Assembly (NCBI GenBank): GCA_019925105.1
Contig: JAHGAU010000012.1
Location: 310,001-374,000, forward strand
Length of the DNA: 64,000 bases
Origin: Niebla homalea
Taxonomy: Eukaryota; Ascomycota; Lecanoromycetes; Lecanorales; Ramalinaceae
Direction of reading: 5' to 3'
Both the position numbers and the translations under genes were made by a program. Positions 52,047 through 63,508 of the stretch are shown here, in pieces. The notes below the pieces were generated by a model. The model saw nothing but the letters and a program-made list of their open reading frames with translations, was not told the origin of the DNA and did not search any database. Position 1 is the stretch's first letter, and the number at the start of each line of letters is the position of its first letter.

Positions 52047-55000
52047 TCACGACCCCTCCCCGGATTTCCCCTCCCCCTCACTAACATTGACAGCCAAAAA
52101 GCTCTTCGGCAACTTGACGGTATGGAACTTCGCCCTCAACGTCTCAATGACCTCGGTCCACTCCTCATGCGCCGTCAGACTCCTCCTTGGCGCACAGCCA
52201 ATGGAATGTTTACTATCCAGCTGAACATCCAGCGGGTCGAACGTATGGCACCCGGGTGTAATCCCAATCCTAATGCTATACGAAAAGACATCCGCGTCTT
52301 TATCTTCACTCTCATAAAGCTCGAAGGTGATGGTGGACAGGTAATCCAGTTCGGGTATGGCGTTTCGCTCGATTTTGGTTTTGATACCGCCTTCGAGGAT
52401 ACAATTCAGAAGGGTGTAGATGTGGCTTTCCTTGGTGAAGTAGACGAAGGATTTGGCGTCGTCGGAGGCTTGCACTTCTTCCAAATCGCTGACGATTTCT
52501 TTGAGTAGGGGCAAGGACGTGAGGAGGCCAATCTCCAGCTTTTCGGCATTGGAGATGCCGTATTCCTGGGGGCAGACGAAATCGAAGAGGACTTTGGCCA
52601 GCTTGTAGAGTTCGCCGAGCTTGCAAAGGCGGGAGTCCTGCTTGGCGCGCGTTTGTCCCGTACCAGCGTAGAGTTTGAAGTAGGAAGGTTCGTGCTTGGG
52701 GTGGTCAGGGGCAGGATCGGGGGGGTTGGTGGAGAGAGTGCCCTGCTGGCCAGTATTATGGGATTTGCGGCGTAAGCCCATCCGGTGGGCCAGGTTGCTG
52801 TTACTAGTGTTCTTACTGTCTGAGACCTTTTCGAAAGGCACTTTGTCGGCGCTGACTTTGCGTTCGTGTTGCCGTGGGGTGTTGCTGCTGGAGCTTTGAG
52901 AGGATCGGTGTTCGGAAGGAGAACCTTGCGAGGAAGTTTTGCCCTCGCTTGTGTCATCGTCTTCTGGACCTTCAACGGGTGTGAAGACCCATTCGAGGAA
53001 TTGGCGATTGTGCAGCGCGTCGAATTTCATGCTGTCGTAAAGCTCCGAGATCTTGCTGGGATCCACCTTCTCAGAATCACAAAATTCCGAGAAAAGCTTC
53101 TCCCAACGTTCTCTGAAGAGCTCTGGGTTCTCACCGCAGCACCAACGAGATTGGATGGATTGCAAAGTCTGAGCTTGTGCTAGAGGTTTGGTGCCGACAG
53201 GGGCATCGGATATGCTGCCTTCACCAGACTTATTGTTCAGTGCATTCAAGGACGCAGTTGCGCCTGTCTCGAGTCGCTTGAAGTTCTGCCTCATGACTTT
53301 CCGATGAAAGACCATAAGTTCTGCGACTTTTTGCACGATCACTGATGGATCGGGTGTGTTCGCTGGCCACGCAAATTGAGGTGGCGCCTTGTGTCCCTCA
53401 CGCAGTAGAAGTTTCAGCTTCTTCTTGACCTTATCCATGACATCCTTAGCTGCATTGGAGTCATCCAAGAGGTCTTTTCGGATCTTGATCATTGACTCGT
53501 CGACCTCCTTCTGATTCAAGAAGGAAGCAGCCCATATTTGAGCGCTTGTCGTAACTCGTCGTTCGGAACTGGAGAAGACATTGACATTTTCCAGCGCCTC
53601 CTTGTTCATCAGCTGTATGTCTCCCCGCATGTTCTCGCCAAGATCCTGACACTGATATCGAGCAGAATGGGTAGGCTCTCCGCCCCACTTCACAATCAAC
53701 TGAAGCTTATCAAGGACAAGATCATTCTCTGCAGCGGAAAAGCGAGACAATGTCGTCCCTGCTAGCGAATCACTGCGTGTCATCGTTCTGCTTGGACAGG
53801 CATTGTCCTCTTCAGGGTCCTCTGACAGCTGCGCAGCAGCTATCAGTGCTTCTGGACCCGCAGACTGCTCGATTTCGGTCTTGATCTTCTTGATCTCTTC
53901 TGGCTCTCTCTTGCGAAACATCGGCTTGATCTGGACCTTTGTCCCTTCCCATGCGCCTTTCCTAGTAAGGGAAGTCTTCAACAAGTTCAGCTTCTCAGGG
54001 TCCTCATCCCCTTGGGTCAGCGCCTCCTTGGCGGCATCTATGACACTAGTGAGAGCAGCTTCGCCTTTGAGAAGGACTTCCTCTTGATGACCCTTGAGTA
54101 ATCTGACAAAAGGCTCAGTGTGGAAAGTGAATTTGTACTTTTGCTTTGGCGTTCGATCAGCATGCCGCACAACAGAGACCATCCCTTTCAACTTCCACGC
54201 ATGCTTTGAGGCCGGTTCAGGTGCAAGCTCGGGCGGATGCTCTGTGGTAGGTGACGCTTGTGCTGTCGGTGCCACCGAGTGTTCTGTCGACATGGCCGGT
54301 GGCGGAAGCTGATCTTGAGCAGGTATCTTTGAGTCTTCAGGAAGGCTCTTGTGCTCTTTGGTGAAGGTTGGCGGCGAAGACAAGGGAGTGGTCGCGATCA
54401 CAGTTACCTCAGGCGAGGCAGTACCGTGGGAATGTGAGCCAAGTGGATTGTGACCTCGCAATTTTGACATGCTTGGCGACTTCATCAACTTCTTCACGAA
54501 ATCGGAGCGATGCCCGGAGACGGTCGGCTTGCGTGTCACGCCCTTTTCCGCCTCACCTTTCTCTGGTGGGGCTTTCTCGAGCGTCTTCTCGTTCGTCTCT
54601 GCCGGCGTCGTTGCCCCGTTTCGCTTGTATTTCTCGGCAATGAACATCTCCTTCAAGATTCTCGCAGCCTTGTCATAGTAGTCGTTATTGTCCTTTACAA
54701 AGCTCCATCCATTCACATCTATCACGAAGCTCTGATCCTTCACACGTAACATGTCAAACCCACAGATCCGTTGTCCAAAGCCGTTCGCAATCTTTTTCGC
54801 CGCCAACTGCTCTTCCGAACTCAATTTGCAGATGTAGCGGATTTCTTTGCCGTGAGTATTTCGACGGACGAGTCCATCCACGACTGGCGACGTCCGGGTC
54901 TCGGCGTGACAGTAGTCGGGACCGACGGTGTAAGCCTTGATGTCTTCCGCATTGTCAACATGAAGGAATTGCTCATACAAATAGCTACTGCCCTCCTCGG

Positions 55001-56642
55001 TGACTGCGCGTGGCACCTTCATATCATTATCCCACTCGGAGCTTTTGTTGCCGATCTTACGGAAAAGCCGTCGCCCGCCTCCGCCGTGGTGGCTCTTGGG
55101 AAAGTAGATATGAATATTATGATCCTCGCCACTTGTGGGCTTCTCCACGAATGGCTTATTGAGTTTGACTCCGTCTACGAAGATGCTGTCACCATCATCC
55201 GCGAGTGACACGACTTCAGTTTTCGCCATCGTTCCTCCAATCCCTTCCGGGCCCCCTAATTTTACACCACTGAATTTGTAGAGATGATCTGCGAGCTTAG
55301 CCGACTCCAGCTTTGGACCCCCATCACGATTGACCTCCACTCGCTTGGGCGTCGGCACGCCGACGTTATCAAGGATGCGTAGGCAGATCCTTCTATCCCA
55401 TAGGATCTTCTGCATCGGCAAGTCATTCACGACGAAGGGCTTTCGTAGGTTGTTATAGGCGATCGCTTTGTCGATAGGAAACCCATCTGAAAAAAAGGAT
55501 ATCAAGTAATCACACTTGGGCCAATTCTCGACGTCTTCATCCAGGATGACCTTGTCACCAAAGATGATGACGTCAAATTCGCCATTGGACGACAGACGGG
55601 TGAGAATGTTGCGACTTGCTTTGCTACGAGCTTTGACATCCAACGCGCAGACACCTACCTTTCCAATGGGCGGTGTCTTCAGTCGTTCGCTATTGCTTGG
55701 GCTGACTGCACTGCTTGCAACGGTACTACTTGTTGGTGCAGGTTTCTGATGCTTACTCCTTGAACGACGAGGTATGCTGGGTCGTGACATGGGCTGGGTG
55801 TTCCAGGCATCGAGGTGTTTAGCTGCGGCGCTCTGCGACGAAGGCGTGGATTTGATTGTAGCATTTGAAGAGACTGATAAGACTTGGTGGAGAGCTCCAG
55901 TATTTGCCATCACCGAGACCGGATCCGTAATTGTGGTAGCAGACGAGGTGGCCTCGACCTTGCTCGATGCAAGAGCAGGCGACAGGGGTACAGAAGCGGG
56001 CACAGGGGGCTCGTAGACCCCACTCTTCACTGATCCAGCATTGGAGCTTGCTGTACTCTGGGGGGCGCTTGCTGCTCCAGTCACTCCGTTGTAAATTGCA
56101 GAGCCTAAAGACTGCAGGGAGGAATATGAGGTACGATCACCGGCCTTGGAAAGGTCAGGGGCTGGTGGCTTCAGATTGGTTTCAACGGCTTCAGGTGCAC
56201 TTGCATGCGAGCCCGTGCTGGCAGTCTTCTGCAATCCAGCCATGGCAGCTGGGTCCCCCACCAATACATCATCCCGAGCTCCATCCAGATCTCTACTTGC
56301 CGCTCTAGCATCTGAGGCTTGCAGGGATGATGAAGGGTTCCGGGCCTGAGCAGGTCTGTATACCGACGAAGGCTTTGAGGCTGGAGGAGGCATTGAAAAA
56401 CTTGCACGTCCGAGGTCCCCGGAACTTTTGCCTGTATCCGCAAATCTGCTTTTTCGAATCTGAGTGAGGCTACTTGGAGAAGTGGACAGCAAAGAATGGG
56501 ATGGTATCCGTCCTGCGCTTCCAATAGGTCTCTCGTGGGTAGGAGATGGTGGATTTGACATGTCTGGTTCACTTGATCCACTCCGTGTTTTCGGGAAAGA
56601 CCCAGCACTCCCCCGGCTGTCCGTTCGGGGTCGCGAAGCCAT
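52047..56642 (-). CDS. inositol hexakisphosphate / diphosphoinositol-pentakisphosphate kinase (PPIP5K, Asp1/Vip1)
   Basis: One uninterrupted frame of 1531 residues. About 320 residues of Ser/Pro/Ala-rich sequence precede the kinase (VGVCALDVKARSKASRNIL, FDVIIFGDKVILDEDVENWP). The ATP-grasp core includes FVEKPTSGEDHNIHIYFP, GGGGRRLFRKIGNKSSEW, RRNTHGKEIRYICKL and GFDMLRVKDQSFVIDVNGWS. A linker of about 150 residues leads to the histidine-acid-phosphatase-like domain, with the catalytic VVRHADRTPKQKYKF and ELYDSMKFDALHNRQFL. The enzyme makes and breaks inositol pyrophosphates (1-InsP7), which control phosphate signalling, polarity and morphogenesis. The protein is longer than yeast Vip1 because of the low-complexity N-terminus and linkers. 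It is divergently arranged with UTP21. Confidence 0.95.
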   Translation of the reverse strand: MASRPRTDSRGSAGSFPKTRSGSSEPDMSNPPSPTHERPIGSAGRIPSHSLLSTSPSSLTQIRKSRFADTGKSSGDLGRASFSMPPPASKPSSVYRPAQARNPSSSLQASDARAASRDLDGARDDVLVGDPAAMAGLQKTASTGSHASAPEAVETNLKPPAPDLSKAGDRTSYSSLQSLGSAIYNGVTGAASAPQSTASSNAGSVKSGVYEPPVPASVPLSPALASSKVEATSSATTITDPVSVMANTGALHQVLSVSSNATIKSTPSSQSAAAKHLDAWNTQPMSRPSIPRRSRSKHQKPAPTSSTVASSAVSPSNSERLKTPPIGKVGVCALDVKARSKASRNILTRLSSNGEFDVIIFGDKVILDEDVENWPKCDYLISFFSDGFPIDKAIAYNNLRKPFVVNDLPMQKILWDRRICLRILDNVGVPTPKRVEVNRDGGPKLESAKLADHLYKFSGVKLGGPEGIGGTMAKTEVVSLADDGDSIFVDGVKLNKPFVEKPTSGEDHNIHIYFPKSHHGGGGRRLFRKIGNKSSEWDNDMKVPRAVTEEGSSYLYEQFLHVDNAEDIKAYTVGPDYCHAETRTSPVVDGLVRRNTHGKEIRYICKLSSEEQLAAKKIANGFGQRICGFDMLRVKDQSFVIDVNGWSFVKDNNDYYDKAARILKEMFIAEKYKRNGATTPAETNEKTLEKAPPEKGEAEKGVTRKPTVSGHRSDFVKKLMKSPSMSKLRGHNPLGSHSHGTASPEVTVIATTPLSSPPTFTKEHKSLPEDSKIPAQDQLPPPAMSTEHSVAPTAQASPTTEHPPELAPEPASKHAWKLKGMVSVVRHADRTPKQKYKFTFHTEPFVRLLKGHQEEVLLKGEAALTSVIDAAKEALTQGDEDPEKLNLLKTSLTRKGAWEGTKVQIKPMFRKREPEEIKKIKTEIEQSAGPEALIAAAQLSEDPEEDNACPSRTMTRSDSLAGTTLSRFSAAENDLVLDKLQLIVKWGGEPTHSARYQCQDLGENMRGDIQLMNKEALENVNVFSSSERRVTTSAQIWAASFLNQKEVDESMIKIRKDLLDDSNAAKDVMDKVKKKLKLLLREGHKAPPQFAWPANTPDPSVIVQKVAELMVFHRKVMRQNFKRLETGATASLNALNNKSGEGSISDAPVGTKPLAQAQTLQSIQSRWCCGENPELFRERWEKLFSEFCDSEKVDPSKISELYDSMKFDALHNRQFLEWVFTPVEGPEDDDTSEGKTSSQGSPSEHRSSQSSSSNTPRQHERKVSADKVPFEKVSDSKNTSNSNLAHRMGLRRKSHNTGQQGTLSTNPPDPAPDHPKHEPSYFKLYAGTGQTRAKQDSRLCKLGELYKLAKVLFDFVCPQEYGISNAEKLEIGLLTSLPLLKEIVSDLEEVQASDDAKSFVYFTKESHIYTLLNCILEGGIKTKIERNAIPELDYLSTITFELYESEDKDADVFSYSIRIGITPGCHTFDPLDVQLDSKHSIGCAPRRSLTAHEEWTEVIETLRAKFHTVKLPKSFLAVNVSEGEGKSGEGS

Positions 56643-57053
56643 GATTGTTTCTGTTCAAAAGGTAATGCCTTGCCTGTTGTGCATGAGCACGTGAAGCTGA
56701 TCAGCAGAGCATTGTGCGGTGAAACAACGGCGAGCCTCTTGTGAGGAGCCAATTCGAGAACATTTCTCGATAATTGATCCAACACAACATTAGCAATACT
56801 GATCACAAAGGGAGTTTTAAATTGAGGCACGCTCAGAATATGATATTCGAATATACATTGACGGTAGAACTACGGAATATAAAGTGGGACGAAAAAAGGT
56901 TTTTGCCCCGCAAAAGTTTCAAATTGGCTGGTCTTGGTGCGATGCGAATATCGACCCCTTCCCACCCTCCATTTCTCCCCAAACCTTCAAGATGCTGCTA
57001 GAGCGGGCAGTTATCTGCTTGAGTCGGCGGTAGCTCCTTCTTGGTCAGGGGAA
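56643..57053. promoter_or_regulatory. bidirectional promoter, PPIP5K / UTP21
   Basis: Only 411 bp separate the two start codons. No TATA box is obvious on either side; the half near UTP21 is A-rich (ATAAAGTGGGACGAAAAAAG). Confidence 0.5.
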
Positions 57054-60000
57054 ATGTCTAAGGATATTGACAAGGCCTCTGGTAGCAAGCGCCGCAAGTT
57101 GACCAATGGCGATGCTCATCCAAAACGAGCTCCTTGCATCTTTGCTCCGTTCCGGGTATGCGATATGGAAGACTGTCAAGAATATCGGCTTTAAGTATTT
57201 GAAGCTAAGAGAAACAAACAGACTGTCGGCCTCGTCTCTCCCACCGCTGTGCCCTTCACTACCGTTCCGCTCGGCAAAACCACCTTCCAAATTACGACAT
57301 CTGTTGGACGATGTCTTCATACCTACGACCTCCGCAAGGGATTAAACCTCGTCTTCCTGACTCGGCCGCAGACGCCCCTGGAAATTACGGCGACATGTGC
57401 ATGGAAAGACAGGGTCATTGCGGCATGGGGCGGGCAAAGCGCGGACGCTCAATCTGGAATATGGGTATTCAAGAGAGGCCAGAAGGTTGGGGAACTAGAG
57501 CTGCCGATGGGCGAACCCGATGCTATACAGAAAGTCCTGGTCTTTGGGTCGTGGATTGTGGGCTGCGGCTTGAGACGAATAGAAGTGTGGAAATCAAGTA
57601 CCTACGAACATTACACCACAATCACTCCTCGAACATCAGGCAAGATGTCTGGGGGGCCTCTGACGGGGGCTTTGTGCAATGCACCGACATTCCTGAATAA
57701 AATATTTGTTGGCAAGCAAGATGGTAATGTGGACATATGGAATGTCAGCACTGGCAAACTCATCTATACCATCCAAGCACCAGACGCATCATCAGGGGCA
57801 GTTATGGCTCTAGAACCGAGTCCAGCCATGTCAGTCCTTGCCATCTCTCGTTCCGATGGTTCCATCATACTCCAAAATGCTCGTACGGATACGGTCTTGT
57901 TAAGGTTGAACACCAAGCTGTCGCAGGCCTCAACAATCACCTCAATATCCTTTCGCACAGATGGGATTGGTGCAGGCGGCGATGGCAGGAAACCTGGAAT
58001 CATGGCCACTGCAGGTCCAGATGGCGGTGATGTCGTGTTCTGGGATCTCAACCAAGGAGGGAGAGTGAAAGGAACCTTGCGCGGCGCTCATAATCCTTGC
58101 CTTGATGGCACAAACAAAGGTGGTATAAATCGAGTACAATTTCTGCCTGGGCAAGATGTAATGGTCACAAGCGGCCCTGACAATGCGCTCAAATCTTGGA
58201 TTTTCGATGCCAATTCTCTATCTGCTACACCCAGAATACTGCACTCACGTGCCGGGCATGCAGCCCCGGTAACAAGGCTTCATTTTCTTCCTTCTAACGC
58301 CGACGGCTCTGATGCCGAAGGAAAGTGGCTGATGAGCGCCAGTAAGGATCAAAGTCTATGGGCCTGGAGTCTTCGACGCGACGGACAAAGCACTGAGCTT
58401 AGCCAAGGTAGTGTCCAAAGGAAGGCTAAGAAGCTCGGGGTGCTGGGGAAACAGCTTGAGGCTGGACCCTCTACCTCGATGGCAGACCTCAAGGCGCCAG
58501 AGATCATCAGCGTGGCTTGCTCTCTGAACCGAGATGGTGGCATCGGCGCTGCTGCTGGAGTCAACTCTGTGTGGACAAACACTAGTTCCAAAAAGGGCGC
58601 CGCGGATGCTGCGGAGACCAATGCGACTGGCTGGGAGAGTGTTGTTACGGCTCATCGTGGAGACAAGTATGCAAGGACTTGGTTTTGGGGACGCAAAAAG
58701 GCCGGAAGATGGGCGTTCGAGTCAGGCGATGGTACGGAGGTCACTACAGTGGCAATCACTGGCTGTGGAACCTTTGCTTTGGTCGGATCTGGTGGAGGGA
58801 GCATCACAGTGTTCAATCTACAGTCGGGCATTCAGAGGCAGAAGTTTCCATCACCAATATCTCCGGCCCAGGCAAGAAAGTTGAAGATGGGCCTTACCAA
58901 TGGGGACAGTACAGGGCATGGTAGCGGTACGCATCGGTTTTCCCTAGGACAAGGCAAGCATACGCGTGCGGTCACCGGCTTGATGGTCGATAGCCTGAAC
59001 CGAACCGTCTTCAGCTGTAGTCTAGATGGCAAAATCAAGTTCTGGGACTTCGCGACTGGCCTTCTACAGGACGAGATAGATTGGTATCCAATGTCGTCAA
59101 TCTTGGCTTCACGATATCATCGTCACAATGATCTCCTAGCGCTGAGCTGCGATGACCTTGCCATAAGGGTTGTGGATACCGAGACCAAGAAGCTAGTCCG
59201 AGAATTCTGGGGATGCCTTGGTCAGATTTGCGACTTTTGCTTCTCCAATGACGGCCGTTGGATTATTGCAGCCTCAATGGACTCAGTCGTGCGGGTGTGG
59301 GACCTACCAACCAGCCATCTCATCAACGCCCTCCGACTTGAAAGCCCATGCACGGCTCTTGCATTCTCTCCTACTGGTGAATACCTGGCCACCGCACATA
59401 CTGACAGCATCGGCGTCAACATTTGGAATAACCGCACCCTTTTCACTCATGTTCCCACGCGACTTCTACGCGAAGACGAAATCACAGATCTTGCTGCACC
59501 AACATCATCCGGCGAAGGTGGCCAGAACATTGTGGCCGCTGCCCTCAATCCCGATTCTGAAGGATCTGAAATCGAGGACCTCGACTACACCTCTCCAACA
59601 GCAGTTGATCAGCTAAGCACCGACCTAATCTCCCTCAGCCTCGTCCCTAAATCCCGTTGGCAAAATCTCCTCCACCTCGATAGCATTCGCCTGCGCAACA
59701 AGCCCAAACAGCCCCCCAAAGCCCCCGAAAAAGCACCATTCTTCCTCCCTTCCCTTGGCGACTCCATGATATCCTCCCCACAGCCTACTACCATGACCAA
59801 ACCCCCTATCATTTACGGAGACGCCATGGATATCACACCCTCCGAACGTACCCGCATCTCCAAATCCTCCACCATCCGCAACCAATTCTCCTCCCTCCTC
59901 CAAACTTCCTCGGAATCAGGGGATTATGAAGCATGCATAGCCCACTTGTCCAACCTCGCTCCCAGTGCCGCAGATATTGAGATTCGCTCCCTCAAAGTGG

Positions 60001-60284
60001 AAGAGATGCCGTATTTCATTGACGCATTGACGTTTCGGCTAAGGCAGAAACGGGATTTCGATCTGGTGCAGACCTGGATGGCCGTGTTTTTGCGGGTGTG
60101 GGGGGATGTTGTCGTTGCGACCCATCAGGATGGGAGAAAGGTGGGTGAGGAAGCCGGGGAGCAGACGAGATTGAAAGAGGCATTGAAAAACTGGCGAGAG
60201 GTGCAGGAAGCGGAGAAGAAGCGGCTGACGGAGCTGCTAGGTTTTTGTAAAGGGGTGGTTAGCTTCTTGAGGAGTGAGCGGTAA
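57054..60284 (+). CDS. UTP21: U3 snoRNP / SSU processome WD40 protein Utp21 (WDR36)
   Basis: Exon 1 (57054-57155, SGSKRRKLTNGDAHPKRAPC) joins across a 66-nt intron to exon 2 (57222-60284), giving about 1054 residues. Two tandem WD40 propellers are visible through repeats such as FVGKQDGNVDIWNVSTGKLI, GPDGGDVVFWDLNQGG, MSASKDQSLWAWSL, FSCSLDGKIKFWDFATG and IIAASMDSVVRVWDLPTSHL. The C-terminal Utp21 domain (MPYFIDALTFRLRQKRDFDL, VQTWMAVFLRVWGDVV) is specific to this subunit. Utp21 acts in the UtpB complex during early 18S rRNA processing in the nucleolus. It is somewhat longer than the yeast protein because of insertions between blades. Confidence 0.94.
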
Positions 60285-60471
60285 GTCTAGAGGGAGGAGC
60301 GATGTTTCCATATTGAAAGGTAAGTGTTGGGTTTGAAAAGATAAATGCCCAAAATGATACCCAACCATGATATAAGAGGCGATATAAAGCTAAGCATAAT
60401 TTCACCTATACGACCACTTTTCCATTCCACGCTTCACACAAATTTCCCTTTTCCCGCCATAATCCAACCCG
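60285..60471. other. short convergent intergenic region
   Basis: 187 bp between the 3' ends of UTP21 and the hydrolase gene; no feature seen. Confidence 0.4.
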
Positions 60472-61426
60472 TCAATTCGCAGATTGCACCACCCATTCCG
60501 CCACCTCATCAACATGGCTGATCTGCACGAAATGCCCCGACTCAATCGTCTTCGTCTCCACTTCAGCGCCATGCTCCCTCGCCCGCTCCACCAACCCCGT
60601 CATCAACCCCTCAGGCATAGCCAGATCCCCCTTCGTGACAAGATAGCTAATCCTCCACGCCGTGACATCCGCCGCGGGCGTCGGCGTCATCACCGTACTC
60701 AACGGGCTCGGCCTCAACGACCCCCGGAACTCCTGGTCGCGGACATCCGGCATCCAGACTTCCTCGAAACCGGTGGGGATGACGAAATGGTCCTGAACCA
60801 ACCCCCCCCTCACATCACATCAGCCACGATCCCATTCATCCATCTTATCACCTTGTCGTCACTGGGCGCGCGCGTGCGGAAACTGCGCGGTAGGGAGGGG
60901 TGGGGTGGGGAGGGGGGGTTTAAGGGGTGCTCACCTCTCCATGCGCCTCAATCCTCACCTCCCCATCATCGATGCCCCCATACCTGACCTTATACTCCTG
61001 CCGATCCCCCGCGACGGTACCCCCGGGGAGGGTCAAACTGCTACACAGCAAGACCGCGCGCAACACCCCGGCCTTATTCCCCCCGCCGCCGTCCGCTCGC
61101 CGGTGCTTCCACAGCTCATCACCGATGGCGTACAGACCCGGTGTGCCCCCATACGAGTGCGCCACCACGACGACGTCCTCGCCCTGGTCCAAGTGCGACA
61201 TTATGGCCGCGCGGATGGCGGCGATGTCGACGTGCAGGCCCGAGGGTTGCAGTGGGGCTTTTTTGGTGGCGATGGCGTCGACGGAGGGGAGGTCGACGGG
61301 CGTGACGGAAGGGAAGTTGTGGGGCGGGGATGTGAGGGCCGTGATGAGGGGGCGGTAGACTATTGAGGCGATGGAGGACATGCCGGGGACGAGGACGAGG
61401 GCAGGGGCGGGGGGTTTGGCGGCCAT
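60472..61426 (-). CDS. alpha/beta-hydrolase fold protein
   Basis: The start is placed at ATG 61426 (MAAKPPAPALVLVPGMSS); a longer frame to 61510 adds a His/Gln-rich stretch that is unlikely to be coding. Exon 1 carries the oxyanion region ALVLVPGMSS and the nucleophile elbow DVVVVAHSYGG. After an intron of about 120 nt (roughly 60814-60934), exon 2 carries a lid region and the C-terminal core VTAWRISYLVTKGDLAMPEG and SGHFVQISHVDEVAEWV, which contains the acid and the catalytic His. It fits the AB_hydrolase_6 group (PF12697) of small soluble esterase/hydrolase-like proteins, about 270 residues. Substrate unknown. It is tandem with the beta-propeller gene downstream on the same strand. Confidence 0.8.
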
Positions 61427-61936
61427 TGGTTTTGCGTCGTGTTGTTGTTGTTGGTGGTGTTGGTGGTGGTTTCGATGATGATGGTATGAAGTTGCGTGTT
61501 GGAGGATCATCGGGGGGTGATGAGGTGGGCGGCTGGCTGGGTCTTATGTTTTTTTTAAACGTGGAGAGTGGTGATGGAAGCTTGGCTCCGCATCCATCCT
61601 GCTCTAGTGCTTACAGGCCCCCTCAAGCTGACAGAAGCTTATGGGGTGTTTTTGGCGATGGAGGATGGTGATCGGTCCGATTTGAGCGAAATCTTTGCTC
61701 TTGTTGAAGACGCTACGCTCTATCCTTGAGCACAGTCTTTTCTTTTGGGAGATTTATCGTCTTGTGGTCGCGCTTTCTGCAGCAACATCTGAATCCTTCG
61801 CGGGATGATCAATCCAGGCGACAATACTTTTGGCTTGTTTCCGACCCAGATTGTACTGCTTATCCTGTATAAAACAAAATGACATGTGGTGAGAATTTGT
61901 TATTCAAGTAGGACACAGCTTTATGTCTGGAGCATT

Positions 61937-62968
61937 TCAATTCCGTATCGCAATTATCTGCCCGTATTTCCTGGATCTCTGAAGCTTCCCCGTCATTCCT
62001 CCCGTGACCACATACACAGTCCTCTCCTCCTCATCACTTCCTCTCCCCATCGCAGCCGACGTTGGAGCCTTGAAGCTCGTCCCATTCACATCCCTGATAA
62101 CCCACCGCTCACCATCCGTCGTCATCACAGTAACAGCATCACCATGTGTAGCAACCCACACAGTCCCCTCCCCATCCACCGTGAAATCATCAAACGTTCG
62201 CACTCCCGGCGGTACATCTACAAGCCTCTCCGCCTTCCCAATCGCGTTCCCCTGACCGTCCGTGGGTATCCTCCCGAAGACCCCGGTCCCAGAATTCGCG
62301 AAGTACAAATATCCCGCATGACTCCTCACGCCATTGATCCCAAACGGGATGATCTCTCCCGGATCGAGCAACGGATCATCAATCGCGACGCCATACTCCC
62401 CAATCGCGACATCCGCCCACCAGATGGTCCCACTGTACGATTCCGCCATGAGGACGCGACCACCGTCAAGCGCAGCAGCAGTGGTCATGCCATTCCACAA
62501 TCTCTTCCCTGCTCCCCGCCCCACCACCTCCGTGACTCGCCGCACGACCGGCTTCCCACCACCACTACCACCGTCATCGTGCGCACCCCGGAGATCCAGC
62601 GTGAACAGCACGTGATCCCGCGCCGAGAACGTGGACGGGTCGTACATTGCGCAGATGACGGCAAAGACGTCCGGTTCCGTCTCGGCGATGCCGGTGCAGC
62701 CGTTGCAGCCTTCGGGAAATCCGGCGAGGACTTGGGGGATGGGGTTGGGGTCCGAAGAAGTAAGGGGGTCGAAGGTGTAGATCCATGGATGGCTGAGTGT
62801 GGTCAGCAGGAGCTGCCCGGTGGGGCGGACGGCGATGTTTTCGAGGAAGGTGTCGGAGTGGAATTGGTAGAGTTGGCGGATCGAGCAGGTGGTGGAGGCG
62901 GAGGAGGAGGCGATGGCGAGGGTGAGGTGGGAGAACCAGGCGAGGTAGGTTGGGAAGGGGTGTGCCAT
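61937..62968 (-). CDS. secreted six-bladed beta-propeller (SMP-30/gluconolactonase-like)
   Basis: A single exon of 343 residues. An N-terminal hydrophobic segment (YLAWFSHLTLAIASSSAS) suggests secretion. The repeats follow propeller logic: SDTFLENIAVRPTGQLLLTT, NGMTTAAALDGGRVLMAESY, SGTIWWADV, FGINGVRSHAGYLYFANSGT, FDDFTVDGEGTVWVATHGD and TVYVVTGGM. Cys pairs (CNGCTG) may stabilise the first blades. Relatives are found in fungal secondary-metabolite loci and elsewhere, with lactonase or no assigned activity. The metal-binding residues of classical SMP-30 are only partly recognisable, so the catalytic claim is weak. Confidence 0.82.
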   Translation of the reverse strand: MAHPFPTYLAWFSHLTLAIASSSASTTCSIRQLYQFHSDTFLENIAVRPTGQLLLTTLSHPWIYTFDPLTSSDPNPIPQVLAGFPEGCNGCTGIAETEPDVFAVICAMYDPSTFSARDHVLFTLDLRGAHDDGGSGGGKPVVRRVTEVVGRGAGKRLWNGMTTAAALDGGRVLMAESYSGTIWWADVAIGEYGVAIDDPLLDPGEIIPFGINGVRSHAGYLYFANSGTGVFGRIPTDGQGNAIGKAERLVDVPPGVRTFDDFTVDGEGTVWVATHGDAVTVMTTDGERWVIRDVNGTSFKAPTSAAMGRGSDEEERTVYVVTGGMTGKLQRSRKYGQIIAIRN

Positions 62969-63256
62969 GATGTAGATATGATACTAGTAAGAAGGTTTTT
63001 GAGAGGTAAAGCGGATCTGGATTGAAGATGCCTAGAGGTGGGTCAGAAATTACTTCTGCGGAGCTAGATGAGACGTGCATTGCATAAGGGTGGCAAATAT
63101 GCAGGGGCAAGATCGATGAAATTCATGAAGTGGAACTTGATTATCGTGAATATGATTATAATGTGACAAGGTCCTAGCCTTTTCGCCGTAGCGATAAATA
63201 TTCTTTATAACGTAAAGCTTACCATAAATCATTGAGGATAATATAGGGAGTAGATT

Positions 63257-63420
63257 TTGGTAAAGGGCTTAGTAAAGGGCTTGGTAAATGGCCTGGTGAA
63301 GGGCCTGCCAAGGGTGCAAGTGTGGGTGCAAGTGAAGGTGCAAGTGAGGGTGCAAGTGAAGGTGCAAGTGAGGGTGCAAGTGAAGGTGCAAGTGAGGGTG
63401 CAAGTTAGGGTGCAGGTAAA
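63257..63420 (+). repeat. 12-bp minisatellite GGTGCAAGTGAA/G with preceding AAAGGGCTTGGT repeats
   Basis: From 63257 there are four imperfect GTAAAGGGCTTA/G-type units. Then about nine GGTGCAAGTGAN units run from 63313 to about 63418, alternating A and G at the last position. Confidence 0.85.
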
Positions 63421-63508
63421 GGGCCCTGCTTAGCTCTCAGGTTCTCCATCCATATCACAGTGTTTTTGGGCCTGTTGTGGTGGGGGCATGCGGGCATCGG
63501 GCGTCATC

